From Streptomyces djakartensis (GTDB taxonomy: Bacteria > Actinomycetota > Actinomycetes > Streptomycetales > Streptomycetaceae): a stretch of DNA of 64,000 nucleotides. Positions within the stretch are counted from its first letter, which is position 1. Each line of letters opens with the position of its first letter. The notes beneath the pieces were generated by a model. The model was not told where the DNA came from and ran no database searches. It saw nothing but the letters and a program-made list of their open reading frames with translations. Below are positions 56,172 through 64,000 of this stretch, piece by piece. The stretch is from contig NZ_BMWE01000016.1 in assembly GCF_014651075.1 (NCBI RefSeq), positions 1-64,000 on the forward strand. Reading direction: 5' to 3'. The position numbers and the translations under genes are program-made.

Positions 56172-57503
56172 GTGCCTGCCACTCCCCACCACCGCACGGC
56201 GAGGAGACCGCTGCGGTCGGTGCTCCTCGCGTTCCTCGCCGCCCTGCTGACGCTGCCGGCGGGCACCCTGGTCACCGCTCCGGCGGCCGCCGCCCGCGGG
56301 TTGGTCCGTGAGGCGGCCGTACCCGCCGCGACCCTCACCGAGGTCGCGGACTTCGGTACGAACCCCAGCAACCTGCGGATGTACCTGTACGTACCGGAAA
56401 GCGTCACACCGAACCCGGCGGTCATAGTCGCCGTGCACTGGTGCACCGGCTCGGGCCCGGACATGTACAACGGCACCGAGTACGACACGCTGGCCGACCG
56501 GTACGGCTTCATCGTGCTCTACCCGTCCGTCACCCGCAGCAGCAAGTGCTTCGACGTCTCCTCGCCCCAGGCCCTGCGCCGGGGCGGCGGCAGTGACCCG
56601 GTCGGCATCAAGTCGATGATCGACTGGGTCACCCGCACCTATGACGCCGACACCGGGCGGGTCTTCGCCACAGGCATCTCCTCCGGCGCGATGATGACGA
56701 ACGTCCTGCTCGGCGACTACCCCGACGTGTTCGCGGCGGGTGCCGCCTTCTCCGGCGTCCCGTTCGGCTGCTTCGCCACCACCGACGGCTCCGAGTGGAA
56801 CAGCGCCTGCTCGGGCGGCACGCTCACCCGCACCCCGAAGGAGTGGGGCGACCTGGTCCGGAACGCGTACCCCGGTTACACCGGTCCCCGGCCGCGGATG
56901 CAGATCTGGCACGGCACCCAGGACGACGTCCTGCGCTATCCCAACTTCGGGGAACAGATCAAGCAGTGGACGAACGTCCAGGGCGTGAGCCAGACCCCGG
57001 CCGCCACCGACACTCCCCAGTCCGGCTGGACCCGCACCCGCTACGGCGGAACGGGCGACCGGGCCCCGGTGGAGGCCGTCAGTCTCCAGGGCGTCGGCCA
57101 CAATCTGTACGCCCAGGGCATGGCGTCCCGCGTGCTCACCTTCTTCGGCCTCGACAGGCCGGGCCCGGCCCCGCAGCCCCAGCCCGGCGCCTGCAAGGTG
57201 ACGGCCGCCGTGAACGCCTGGAACACCGGCCTGACCACTTCCGTGACCATCACCAACACCGCTACGACGGCGGTCAACGGCTGGAAGCTCGGCTTCACGC
57301 TGCCCGCGGGCCAGACGGTCACCGGGGGCTGGGGCGCCACCTACACACCCACGTCCGGGTCGGTGACCGCGGCCAACGTCTCATACAACGGCACCATCGC
57401 GCCGGGCGCGAGCGTGAGCATCGGCTACCAGGCCAGTCACAGCGGCAACAGCGCCGCCCCGTCCGCGTTCACGCTCAACGGGACGGCGTGCGCGACCGGT
57501 TGA
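56172..57503 (+). CDS. Secreted CE1-type esterase (PHB depolymerase/feruloyl/acetylxylan esterase fold) with C-terminal CBM2
   Basis: Protein of 443 residues from a GTG at 56172 behind GGAAGGG. The signal peptide covers about residues 1-42. The alpha/beta hydrolase domain (about 60-320) has VAVHWCTGSGPDMYNG and nucleophile GISSGAMMTNV (Ser), then IWHGTQDDVL (Asp) and GVGHNLY (His). A Pro/Gln linker (PAPQPQPGA) joins a CBM2 cellulose-binding domain (CKVTAAVNAWNTGLTTSVTITN, with Cys at both ends). It probably removes acetyl or feruloyl groups from xylan while bound to cellulose. The CebR-like box upstream fits. Confidence 0.92.
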   Translation: MPATPHHRTARRPLRSVLLAFLAALLTLPAGTLVTAPAAAARGLVREAAVPAATLTEVADFGTNPSNLRMYLYVPESVTPNPAVIVAVHWCTGSGPDMYNGTEYDTLADRYGFIVLYPSVTRSSKCFDVSSPQALRRGGGSDPVGIKSMIDWVTRTYDADTGRVFATGISSGAMMTNVLLGDYPDVFAAGAAFSGVPFGCFATTDGSEWNSACSGGTLTRTPKEWGDLVRNAYPGYTGPRPRMQIWHGTQDDVLRYPNFGEQIKQWTNVQGVSQTPAATDTPQSGWTRTRYGGTGDRAPVEAVSLQGVGHNLYAQGMASRVLTFFGLDRPGPAPQPQPGACKVTAAVNAWNTGLTTSVTITNTATTAVNGWKLGFTLPAGQTVTGGWGATYTPTSGSVTAANVSYNGTIAPGASVSIGYQASHSGNSAAPSAFTLNGTACATG

Positions 57504-57594
57504 CGTCGCCGCGGCTCCGCGAAGTCCCGCGTGACGCCCGGCGGCGCCGGGTCGCCCACGGGACGCCGCGGGTCCGCCCTCGCCGGCGCGCCCT

Positions 57595-57638
57595 CGGATG
57601 CCGGACCGGACCGACCGGTGGTACTGGTCCGGCATCCG
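57595..57638. terminator. Hairpin between the convergent esterase and reductase genes
   Basis: Perfect 13-bp arms around an 18-base loop that itself has internal pairing, in the 200-base gap between the esterase (+) and ferredoxin reductase (-) genes. Confidence 0.65.
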
Positions 57639-57703
57639 CACACCACCGCACGACTCCCGCGCCCCAGGCTCCTCCTGGCTCGTCGCCCGGTTCGCCGCGT
57701 CCC

Positions 57704-59047
57704 TTACGGGGCGCCACCGTGCGCGGCGTTCAGCAGGGACCGCCAATCAGGGATCTTGACCACTCCGCGTCCCAGTGACGCCCCCAGTTCCGCTTCCGCC
57801 CGCTCGATCGACTGCCAGCCCCGCCATTCGACCGGGTGGGCGCCTTCCGCGCGCAGGGCCGTGAGCGCGTCGTCCGGGACGGTCTTCCGTTCGAGCAGGT
57901 GCGCGTCCTCCAGCACGGACGTGGCGGTCTCCTTCGCGCACGGGCGATTGGTGCCGATGACGCCGGTCGGGCCCCGTTTGATCCAGCCGGCCACGTACTC
58001 GCCCGGGGCTACGACGCCCTCACGCAGGACCCGCCCGGCGAGGTTCGGCACCGTGCCGGTGCGCGCGTCGAACGGCAATCCCTCGAGGGGCACTCCGCGG
58101 TAGCCCACCGAGCGCAGGACCAGCTGCGCCTCGATGTCCTCGTACCGCCCCGTGCCCCTCACGCCGCCTTGCCCGTCCGGTGCCGTGCGCTCGAAGCGGA
58201 CCGCGCGCACGTGGTCCCGTTCGGCGAGCAGTTCGACCGGGCGGAGGAAGAAACGCAGCCTGATACGGCGCCGCGCGGCCGCCGGTGGTGCCTCGGCCCA
58301 GCCGCGCAGCGCTTCCACGTTGCGGCGCTGCGGGGCGGGCAGCGCGGACGGGTCGCGGTAGCCGGGGTCCGGCGCCAGCTCCGCCGGATCGACGGTGACC
58401 TCCGTCCCCGGGAGGGTGCCCAGCTTGCGCAGTTCCTTCGTGGTGAACCGGGCCTGGGACGGGCCGCGCCGGCCCACCATGTGGATCTCCGTCACCCCGC
58501 TGGCGGCAAGCGCGCTCAGGGCGGCCTGCGGCATGTCGGTCGGGCTCAGGTCGGCCAGGCCGCGCGCCAGCATCCGGGTGACGTCCACGGCGACGTTCCC
58601 CACGCCGATCACCACCGCCGACCGGGCGTCCCGCAGGAACCCGCCGTCCACGGCGTCCGGGTGGGCGCTGTACCAGGCGACGAACTGAGTCGCCGACCAG
58701 CTCCCCGGCAGGTCCTCGCCGGGGATGCCCAGGCGCCGGTCAGTGGCGGCGCCCATGCAGTACACCACCGCGTGGTAGAGCTCCCGCAGCCGGGCGACCG
58801 GTACTCCACCGGGGCCGGCCTCGACGCCCCCGAGGAAGCGGACCCGCTCGTGCTCCAGGACCGCACGCAGGTTGTTCTGCAGCGACTTGATCTTCTCGTG
58901 GTCCGGAGCCACGCCGTAGCGGACCAGGCCGTACGGGCACGGCAGCCGGTCCAGGACGTCGACGCGCACCCCGGGGTCCAGCTGGACGAGGCTCTGGGCG
59001 GTGTAGCACCCGCTCGGCCCGGACCCTACGACGGCGACTCGCAGCAC
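57704..59047 (-). CDS. Ferredoxin-NADP(+) reductase, FprA/adrenodoxin-reductase type
   Basis: Protein of 447 residues from a GTG at 59047, 8 bases after AAGGAG. FAD motif VVGSGPSGCYTAQSL at the N-terminus, YGLVRYGVAPDHEKIK as in FprA, NADP motif VIGVGNVAVDVTRML and MVGRRGPSQARFTTKELREL, C-terminal VAGWIKRGPTGVIGTNR. It passes electrons from NADPH to ferredoxins, which in turn feed cytochromes P450 and other monooxygenases. It is not adjacent to any of these here. Confidence 0.96.
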   Translation of the reverse strand: MLRVAVVGSGPSGCYTAQSLVQLDPGVRVDVLDRLPCPYGLVRYGVAPDHEKIKSLQNNLRAVLEHERVRFLGGVEAGPGGVPVARLRELYHAVVYCMGAATDRRLGIPGEDLPGSWSATQFVAWYSAHPDAVDGGFLRDARSAVVIGVGNVAVDVTRMLARGLADLSPTDMPQAALSALAASGVTEIHMVGRRGPSQARFTTKELRKLGTLPGTEVTVDPAELAPDPGYRDPSALPAPQRRNVEALRGWAEAPPAAARRRIRLRFFLRPVELLAERDHVRAVRFERTAPDGQGGVRGTGRYEDIEAQLVLRSVGYRGVPLEGLPFDARTGTVPNLAGRVLREGVVAPGEYVAGWIKRGPTGVIGTNRPCAKETATSVLEDAHLLERKTVPDDALTALRAEGAHPVEWRGWQSIERAEAELGASLGRGVVKIPDWRSLLNAAHGGAP

Positions 59048-59203
59048 GGCGGAACTCCTTACCCGAGGGATCCCGGCGGATCTCCGGAGAGCGCTGACGC
59101 CTCCAGCATCGCACCGGCGGGGCTCCGCTGACAGGGTGCTGTGCTCCGCTCGGGGCGCGTGTCCGATCTACTGGGAAGGTGATCATTCGGTTACGTTCCG
59201 TGT

Positions 59204-59713
59204 GTGCTGGAAGCATCCTTTCTTAATCTTTCTGATCGCTCTCCGGCGGACGGAGCGGTGTCCGTACGGCCCGCATGGGAAGTGCGGGAGAACGGGGACG
59301 CGACACGGTGGTTCGACGTCTGCCTGGCCTTCATGGACGGCGCCCGCGTCGACGTGCTGGCCGTCGTGGCCGGGGGAAACGTCGGAGTCGAGGACGTACG
59401 TGCTCAGCCGGCGCTGTCCCTGGACGACCTGGCGGTGCTGGCCGACTGGATCGAGGACTCGCTGGCCGAGGCGTGCGGTGCCGGTGCGGCTCCGGACGGC
59501 GGCGCGGGCCAGGGGCGGCGGGCCCGGCCGGCCTGGCCGGGCGGTGCGGAGGGGCGGTGGCTGGTGGCGCAGGAGTACCGTGCGGCCCAGCGCAACGGCG
59601 CCGACCCGGTCCTCGCCGTGATGTGCGCGACCGGACACAGCCGCCGCAAGTCGCTCAGGCTGATCGGCCAGGCCCGGGACGCGGGTCTCCTGGCGCCGCG
59701 CCACGGGCGCTGA
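59204..59713 (+). CDS. DUF6214-like conserved protein
   Basis: Protein of 169 residues from a GTG at 59204 without a strong ribosome site. It begins MLEASFLNLSDRSPADGAVSVRPAWEVRENGDATRWFDVCLAFMDGARVDVLAVVAG, then a helix-turn-helix-like C-terminal part: EYRAAQRNGADPVLAVMCATGHSRRKSLRLIGQARDAGLLAPRHGR. I recall it as a DUF6214 type found across Streptomyces, with unknown function. The C-terminal segment could bind DNA. It is divergent from the reductase gene. Confidence 0.75.
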   Translation: MLEASFLNLSDRSPADGAVSVRPAWEVRENGDATRWFDVCLAFMDGARVDVLAVVAGGNVGVEDVRAQPALSLDDLAVLADWIEDSLAEACGAGAAPDGGAGQGRRARPAWPGGAEGRWLVAQEYRAAQRNGADPVLAVMCATGHSRRKSLRLIGQARDAGLLAPRHGR

Positions 59714-59922
59714 GACGGTGTCGCAGGACCGCGGTGCGGAAGCCGGCGTGCCGCGGTGCCGGGCGCTCGTCGGTGGCCGCCGGCGTGTGAGGCCGAGTCG
59801 GCGTGCCGGCCCGCGGATCGGCGGGGCACGGTGTGTGGTGGGGACGGGCGGGGCGAACGGCGTAATCAGTCAACCGCCGGCCCGGAAGGTCCCGGGTGTC
59901 CGGCATCGAGATGTGTCTCCTT

Positions 59923-59956
59923 CGCCCGGGCCGGTTCCCCGGAACCGGCCCGGGCG
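59923..59956. terminator. Perfect GC hairpin terminator
   Basis: A 16-bp perfect stem with a 2-base loop, 11 bases beyond the stop of the small exported protein gene on the minus strand. Confidence 0.75.
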
Positions 59957-59966
59957 CTCCGCTGGG

Positions 59967-60374
59967 TCAGGTCAGACGGGTCACCGAGTAGTCGAAGGTG
60001 GTTCCGGTGACGGTGTACGTGGCCGTCTGACCGTTGTCGCAGTAGGACACATAGGAGCTGCCGAACTCATTGGTCCCACCGACTGCCTGGACGTACGGAC
60101 GGACGTCGGTGCCCTCCGGCCATGAGGTGGTGGACAGGTCGATGACCCTGGCCTGGTTGATCGGATAGTCGTCGGTCGGGGCCGACTGTTCGCCCGTGCG
60201 GGCCGTGGCGGCCCAGGAAAGGACGAAGCCGGCGTTGTTGACGACAGCCATCTTCTGTACGCAGGGCTGGGCCTGCGTGGGCGCCGCCGCGGCGGTGACC
60301 GAGGGCAGGACGGCCATTGCCGTCGCGCTCGCCAGGATCGCGGCCGACCGGCGGTGTAAGCGGGTCCGGTTCAT
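59967..60374 (-). CDS. Small exported protein of unknown function
   Basis: Protein of 135 residues, ATG at 60374 after GGGAGG. A signal peptide spans residues about 8-34 (RSAAILASATAMAVLPSVTAAAA). The mature part (about 100 residues) has two Cys (CVQKM and SYCDNGQ) and a repeated Tyr/Thr/Val-rich strand pattern, looking like a small beta-sandwich. It resembles small secreted Streptomyces proteins with an N-terminal VVNNAGFVLSW segment. No enzymatic motif is seen. Confidence 0.8.
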   Translation of the reverse strand: MNRTRLHRRSAAILASATAMAVLPSVTAAAAPTQAQPCVQKMAVVNNAGFVLSWAATARTGEQSAPTDDYPINQARVIDLSTTSWPEGTDVRPYVQAVGGTNEFGSSYVSYCDNGQTATYTVTGTTFDYSVTRLT

Positions 60375-60597
60375 GATCGAAACTCCCTCCCGGCCGGGGC
60401 CGTCCCGGCCGGTGGCGGGCGAGTTTCCCGATGGGGCATCAGAAAACCTGTGACACTGCTGAGTTGAGATCGTCTCACCGCTGCAGGAGGGGATGTTGGT
60501 CGGTGTGGGTACGGGGGCGTGAGCTGGGACCGGGTGGTCTGAGCCGCGAGCCGAAATGATCACCGAACGTGACCAGGGCGGGCGGCGAAGAACGAGT

Positions 60598-61251
60598 TCA
60601 GAGCATGTCCCGCATCCTGGTGATCTCGCTCGTCTGCTGGGCGATCACCTCGTCGGCCATCTCCTCGATCCGGATGTTGTTGCCCTGTCCCTTCACGTCC
60701 GAGGCCATGGTGACCGCCCCCTGGTGATGGGTCGTCATCAGGGCCACGAAGAGCCGGTCGAACGCCTGCCCCTCGGCCGTGCGGAGCTTGTTCAGCTGCG
60801 CCGCAGTGGCCATGCCGGGCATCGTGGTGTGCTCGTGCCGTTCGGCCTTCAGCGGCTTGCCGTACGACTTCAGCCAGCCCTTCATGGCCTCGATCTCCGG
60901 TCTCTGCCCGGCGGCGATCCGCGCGGCGATCCGCTTCACCTCCGTCGACGCGGCGCGCTTCGGAGCCAGCTCCGTCATCACCAGGGCCTGTGCGTGGTGT
61001 TCGATCATCATGCGGGCGTAGGAGACGTCTGCCGAGTTGGGGGAGTCGTTCTCCGCGTTCCGGTCGGCGGCCTCCTCGGCGGACAGGGTGCGGTTCGCCT
61101 CGCCGGGCTCACCCGGCGCGATCACCGCGGGCCCGTCCGCGGCGGCCCGCCCGCGGTCGGAACCGGAGTCGCAGCCTCCCGCCGTCAGCGCGGCCAGGGC
61201 GACCAGCCCGGTGGTCAGGACGGATACACGGGACGCGCGGCGGAAGGGCAC
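60598..61251 (-). CDS. DUF305 lipoprotein
   Basis: Protein of 217 residues from a GTG at 61251 with AGGAGG 5-6 bases upstream; an in-frame ATG upstream gives no sensible N-terminus. The signal is lipoprotein-type with lipobox LTAGGC. DUF305 motifs: MMIEHHAQALVM and ALMTTHHQGAV with two His-His pairs, a ferritin-like copper-binding fold found in CopM-like proteins. It is divergent from the LVIVD protein gene. Confidence 0.92.
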   Translation of the reverse strand: MPFRRASRVSVLTTGLVALAALTAGGCDSGSDRGRAAADGPAVIAPGEPGEANRTLSAEEAADRNAENDSPNSADVSYARMMIEHHAQALVMTELAPKRAASTEVKRIAARIAAGQRPEIEAMKGWLKSYGKPLKAERHEHTTMPGMATAAQLNKLRTAEGQAFDRLFVALMTTHHQGAVTMASDVKGQGNNIRIEEMADEVIAQQTSEITRMRDML

Positions 61252-61443
61252 AACGACCTCCTGGGGCGAGCGGGTTGCGGGACAACTCGTGGACGTGCGG
61301 GTCCATGCGGGCGCGCTCCCGTGAGTCATGGTCCGGGAGCCCCTGATGCCCTCCCGTTGCCCCCTGTTGGGATGTGCATGACTAAGACGATACTGCGTGG
61401 TGCGTGAACCGTTCCGCAGTGAACGGAACCAGGGAGGAAAACA

Positions 61444-62946
61444 GTGATCCTGTTGAACGACCGCAGAACGCGCCGCAGACGCGTGGGAGTTGCGGCAGTC
61501 GCCGGTGGACTGCTGGCCGCGCTCCTCACCGCTGCCCCGGCGGGAGCCACCCCCGATCCGGGGGACGCGCCGCCCGCGCCGAAAGAGGTCTCCAAGAGCG
61601 CCCAGGCCGAGGTGCGTGAGGCCATCGCGACCGGCGCGATACCCGGACAGGACGAGATCGTCCACTCGGACAACATCCAGCACCTGGCCCATGTCCCCAA
61701 GGACGTCCTCCAGGGCACCAATTCGGACCTCGCCTTCCAGGGCAGATACGCCTTCGCCGGCAACTACGACGGCTTCCGCATCTTCGACATCGGCAACCCC
61801 GGGTCACCGAAGACCGTCGCCCAAGTGCTCTGTCCCGGTTCGCAGAACGACATCTCCGTCTCCGGCAACCTGTTGTTCCTGTCCACCGACTCCTCGCGCA
61901 GCGACAGCAGTTGCTCCAGCACCACCCAGCCCGCGACCGAGAAGTCCTCGTGGGAGGGCATGAAGGTCTTCGACATCAGCGACAAGCGCAACCCAAGGTA
62001 CGTCGCCGCCGTCGAGACCGCCTGCGGCTCGCACACCCACACGCTGGTGCCCGAGCGTCGCGACATCTACGTGTACGTCTCCTCGTACTCGCCGAACGCC
62101 GCCTACCCCGACTGCCAGCCGCCGCACGACGGCATCTCCGTCATCAAGGTGCCGCGCCACGCCCCGGAGAAGGCGGCGGTCGTGGGCTTCCCCGTGCTGT
62201 TCCCCGGTGAGGGGCCGGACGGCGGCGGCAACCCGGGCGGTCCCACCAATCCGGGCGTCTCCAAGACCACCGGCTGCCACGACATCACCGTGCTGCCGTC
62301 GAAGGACCTGGCCGCGGGCGCCTGCATGGGCGACGGCATCCTGCTCTCCATCAAGGACCCGGAACGCCCGAAGGTCATCGACCGCGTGCAGGACAACGTG
62401 AACTTCGCGTTCTGGCACTCGGCGACCTTCAACCAGAAGGCGAACAAGGTCGTCTACACCGACGAGTTGGGCGGCGGCAGCGCGGCCACCTGCAACGCGG
62501 AGATCGGTCCGGACCGCGGCGCCGACGGCATCTACGACATCGTCGGCAAGGGCGACAAGCGCAAGCTCGTCTTCCGCAGCTACTTCAAGATCCCCCGCCA
62601 CCAGGCGGACACCGAGAACTGCGTCGCCCACAACGGCTCGCTGATCCCGGTCAGGGGCAGGGACATCATGGTCCAGGCCTGGTACCAGGGAGGCGTCTCC
62701 GTCTGGGACTTCACCGACTCGGCCGCCCCCGAGGAGATCGCCTACTTCGACCGCGGCCCGCTGACCACCGACACGATCAAGTCGGGCGGCTCGTGGTCGG
62801 CGTACTACTACAACGGCTACATCTACTCGAACGAGTACGCCCGGGGCTTCGACGTCCTGAGGATCGACGACCGGCGCACGGCCCCGGCGCGCTGGGTCCA
62901 CATGCGCGAGCTCAACGTGCAGACGCAGCCGGACTACTTCTACTGA
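61444..62946 (+). CDS. Secreted LVIVD-repeat beta-propeller protein
   Basis: Protein of 500 residues from a GTG at 61444 behind GGAGGAAA. The signal peptide covers about residues 12-36 (VGVAAVAGGLLAALLTAAPAGA). The body holds propeller blades with LVIVD-like motifs: NYDGFRIFDIGNPGSPK, GMKVFDISDKRNPRYV, GISVIKVPRHAPEKA, GILLSIKDPERPKVI and GVSVWDFTDSAAPEE. It ends with PDYFY. The 3' end overlaps the TetR gene tail to tail by 7 bases. Such proteins next to DUF305 lipoproteins recur in Streptomyces; the pair may function at the cell surface in metal handling. Confidence 0.9.
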   Translation: MILLNDRRTRRRRVGVAAVAGGLLAALLTAAPAGATPDPGDAPPAPKEVSKSAQAEVREAIATGAIPGQDEIVHSDNIQHLAHVPKDVLQGTNSDLAFQGRYAFAGNYDGFRIFDIGNPGSPKTVAQVLCPGSQNDISVSGNLLFLSTDSSRSDSSCSSTTQPATEKSSWEGMKVFDISDKRNPRYVAAVETACGSHTHTLVPERRDIYVYVSSYSPNAAYPDCQPPHDGISVIKVPRHAPEKAAVVGFPVLFPGEGPDGGGNPGGPTNPGVSKTTGCHDITVLPSKDLAAGACMGDGILLSIKDPERPKVIDRVQDNVNFAFWHSATFNQKANKVVYTDELGGGSAATCNAEIGPDRGADGIYDIVGKGDKRKLVFRSYFKIPRHQADTENCVAHNGSLIPVRGRDIMVQAWYQGGVSVWDFTDSAAPEEIAYFDRGPLTTDTIKSGGSWSAYYYNGYIYSNEYARGFDVLRIDDRRTAPARWVHMRELNVQTQPDYFY

Positions 62947-63620
62947 CCCAGCGGATCGCGCTCCGGTTCGGCCCCCGTGGCGAAGAACCGGGACAGATCC
63001 CTCTCCCCGCTCCCGCCGGAGGCCCCGGTCTCCGGCGGGACACCCAGCTCCCAGTCGAGCCGGTAGCGCTTGAACAACTCGGCCCTCAGCACCGCAACCG
63101 GCATCGGCACCCCGGGCACCAGAGCGGCGTACACCGCACCCATCAGCAGGGCGCGCAGCATCGGGTAGTCGCTGTCGACGTCCCGGGAACCGTGCCGGGC
63201 GACGGTGTCCCGCAGCAGTTCGGCCAGGCGGCGCTGCTCCGGGCAGGTCACAAAACCCTCGGCCTGCAGCAGCCCGGCCATGTGCTGGCGCATCAGTACC
63301 GGCCGGTCCCTCGCCAGGCCCAGGATCGCGTCGATGGCCCGGGCCATCCGCTCCCGGCCGTCCCCGGTACGCGGCTCGCGCTCCAGCGCCTCCTCCAGCG
63401 TGCGGTGCATCAGCCGGTGCACCGCGGACTGCACGAGCTGGCGCTTGCCCGGGAAGTAGTACGAGACCAGCCCGCGCGCCGAGCCCGCCCGGTCGGCGAT
63501 GTCGCCGAGCGTCGTGGCCTCGAAGCCGTGCTCGCTGACCAGTTCCACCGCCGCCTGCAGAAGCCGCTCCTTCGAACGCCTCCGCAACTCTTCGTTGACC
63601 GAGGCGCTGCGCGGGGACAT
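62940..63620 (-). CDS. TetR-family transcriptional regulator
   Basis: Protein of 226 residues from the ATG at 63620; the ATG at 63653 would start inside the operator. The N-terminal helix-turn-helix is in ATTLGDIADRAGSARGLVSYYFPGKRQLV. The ligand-binding half from residue 70 is divergent as expected. A strong palindrome overlaps its promoter, so it probably represses itself. The other target may lie beyond the right edge. Confidence 0.95.
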   Translation of the reverse strand: MSPRSASVNEELRRRSKERLLQAAVELVSEHGFEATTLGDIADRAGSARGLVSYYFPGKRQLVQSAVHRLMHRTLEEALEREPRTGDGRERMARAIDAILGLARDRPVLMRQHMAGLLQAEGFVTCPEQRRLAELLRDTVARHGSRDVDSDYPMLRALLMGAVYAALVPGVPMPVAVLRAELFKRYRLDWELGVPPETGASGGSGERDLSRFFATGAEPERDPLGQ

Positions 63621-63633
63621 GCTGTAACTCCTC

Positions 63634-63654
63634 GTTGACTGGCTGCCAGCCAAC
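63634..63654. promoter_or_regulatory. 21-base palindromic operator for the TetR regulator
   Basis: GTTG-a/g-CTGGC-n-GCCAG-c/t-CAAC: arms of 10 bases with one mismatch each side of a central base, 13 bases upstream of the TetR start. TetR-family sites of this type are often self-repressing. Confidence 0.8.
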
Positions 63655-64000
63655 TATACTCGGAGTCGTCCGGCCGGGACCGCGCTGTCCAGGCCGGGAA
63701 TGCCGCCTGCCTCGGGCGACGCGGGGGATCGTCCGGGGCGGGCGAGCGGACGGTCAGGTGGTGGCCTCGGGCTACTGCTTCGGCCGCCAGACCGGCGCGG
63801 ATCAGCGCCGAGCGCCTCGCATCGTGCCTCCCGGAGGGCGGGAGCAGGCGACGTCCGGATTCGGTGCCCCACCCGGCGGGAACTCACCCGGCGGTCGTGC
63901 GGCGCGGCGCGCGCCGCCGGGGCCGGCAGTGCGGCCAGTCGGCAGGAGCCGGTGCAGTCGGTGCGGTGCGGGGCACTGCGGTCGCGGAGCGGCCCACGCG
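63655..64000. other. Terminal region without a convincing gene
   Basis: About 346 GC-rich bases. A minus-strand frame at 63654-63887 is low-complexity Arg/Pro/Ser and lacks a start signal. A plus-strand target of the operator may start beyond the window. Confidence 0.4.

Noticed and set aside
60556..61407. Plus-strand frame opposite the DUF305 gene
   Set aside because: Shadow frame; the minus strand shows a lipobox and paired-His DUF305 motifs.
63654..63887. Possible minus-strand gene at the right edge
   Set aside because: Low-complexity Arg/Pro/Ser translation, no ribosome site, and it would overlap the TetR operator.

Overview
The window looks like part of a Streptomyces (or close actinomycete) chromosome. 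The DNA is very GC-rich with strong third-position GC bias. GTG and TTG starts with good Shine-Dalgarno sites are common, many neighbours overlap as ATGA or GTGA, and the accessory content is typical: NRPS genes, Tat- or Sec-exported polysaccharide lyases, LVIVD and DUF305 proteins, and CebR-like boxes. No rRNA, tRNA, CRISPR array, integrase or complete insertion sequence was seen.

Bases 1 to about 31360 are the right-hand part of a non-ribosomal peptide gene cluster that starts outside the window. A plus-strand series runs: a truncated giant NRPS (A end-PCP / C-A-MT-PCP / C-A-MT-PCP-E), a second NRPS (C-A-PCP / C-A-PCP-TE), an MbtH protein, an AsnO/VioC-type amino-acid beta-hydroxylase and a DrrAB-type ABC exporter. 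After a 97-base gap with an inverted repeat come a SAM methyltransferase, a cysteine-synthase-like PLP enzyme, an argininosuccinate-lyase homologue, an ATP-grasp ligase, an unusual A-PCP-thioesterase protein with a cysteine nucleophile, and a GHMP (threonine-kinase-like) kinase. A convergent SyrP/TauD-type hydroxylase lies behind a strong bidirectional terminator. I read the kinase, PLP enzyme and lyase as a route from threonine to 2,3-diaminobutyrate (phosphothreonine, then an aspartate adduct, then loss of fumarate). The A-PCP-TE protein could be a side station that loads this amino acid, presents it to the hydroxylase and hands it on through its Cys-TE. The A-domain pocket residues suggest N-methyl-Asn (with a free-Asn hydroxylase encoded nearby) followed by a Phe-type residue. 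The last two residues are not predictable by eye.

Bases 31360 to 46990 hold an IS5-like transposase scrap at the cluster edge and then ordinary chromosomal genes: aldehyde dehydrogenase with its GAF regulator, small conserved proteins, a DUF4142 protein, an exported GH127-type arabinofuranosidase with an inserted LamG domain, a HAD phosphatase, an Lrp/AsnC regulator divergent from an FUSC exporter with an attenuator-like leader, a CbiX-like protein and a BadF-type sugar kinase. Bases 46990 to 53050 hold uracil-DNA glycosylase, a GT2 glycosyltransferase, a small exported protein made of 15-residue repeats, a three-domain glycosyltransferase and a BNR-repeat protein.

Bases 53250 to 57500 form a plant cell wall degradation island (pectate lyases PL3 and PL1, CE1-type esterase with CBM2) with LacI/CebR-type operators in the divergent promoter region. 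The rest holds a ferredoxin-NADP reductase, small proteins, a divergent DUF305/LVIVD pair and a TetR regulator with a clear palindromic operator. The last 346 bases have no convincing gene. Coordinates, motifs and pocket residues were read by eye; no database search was run.
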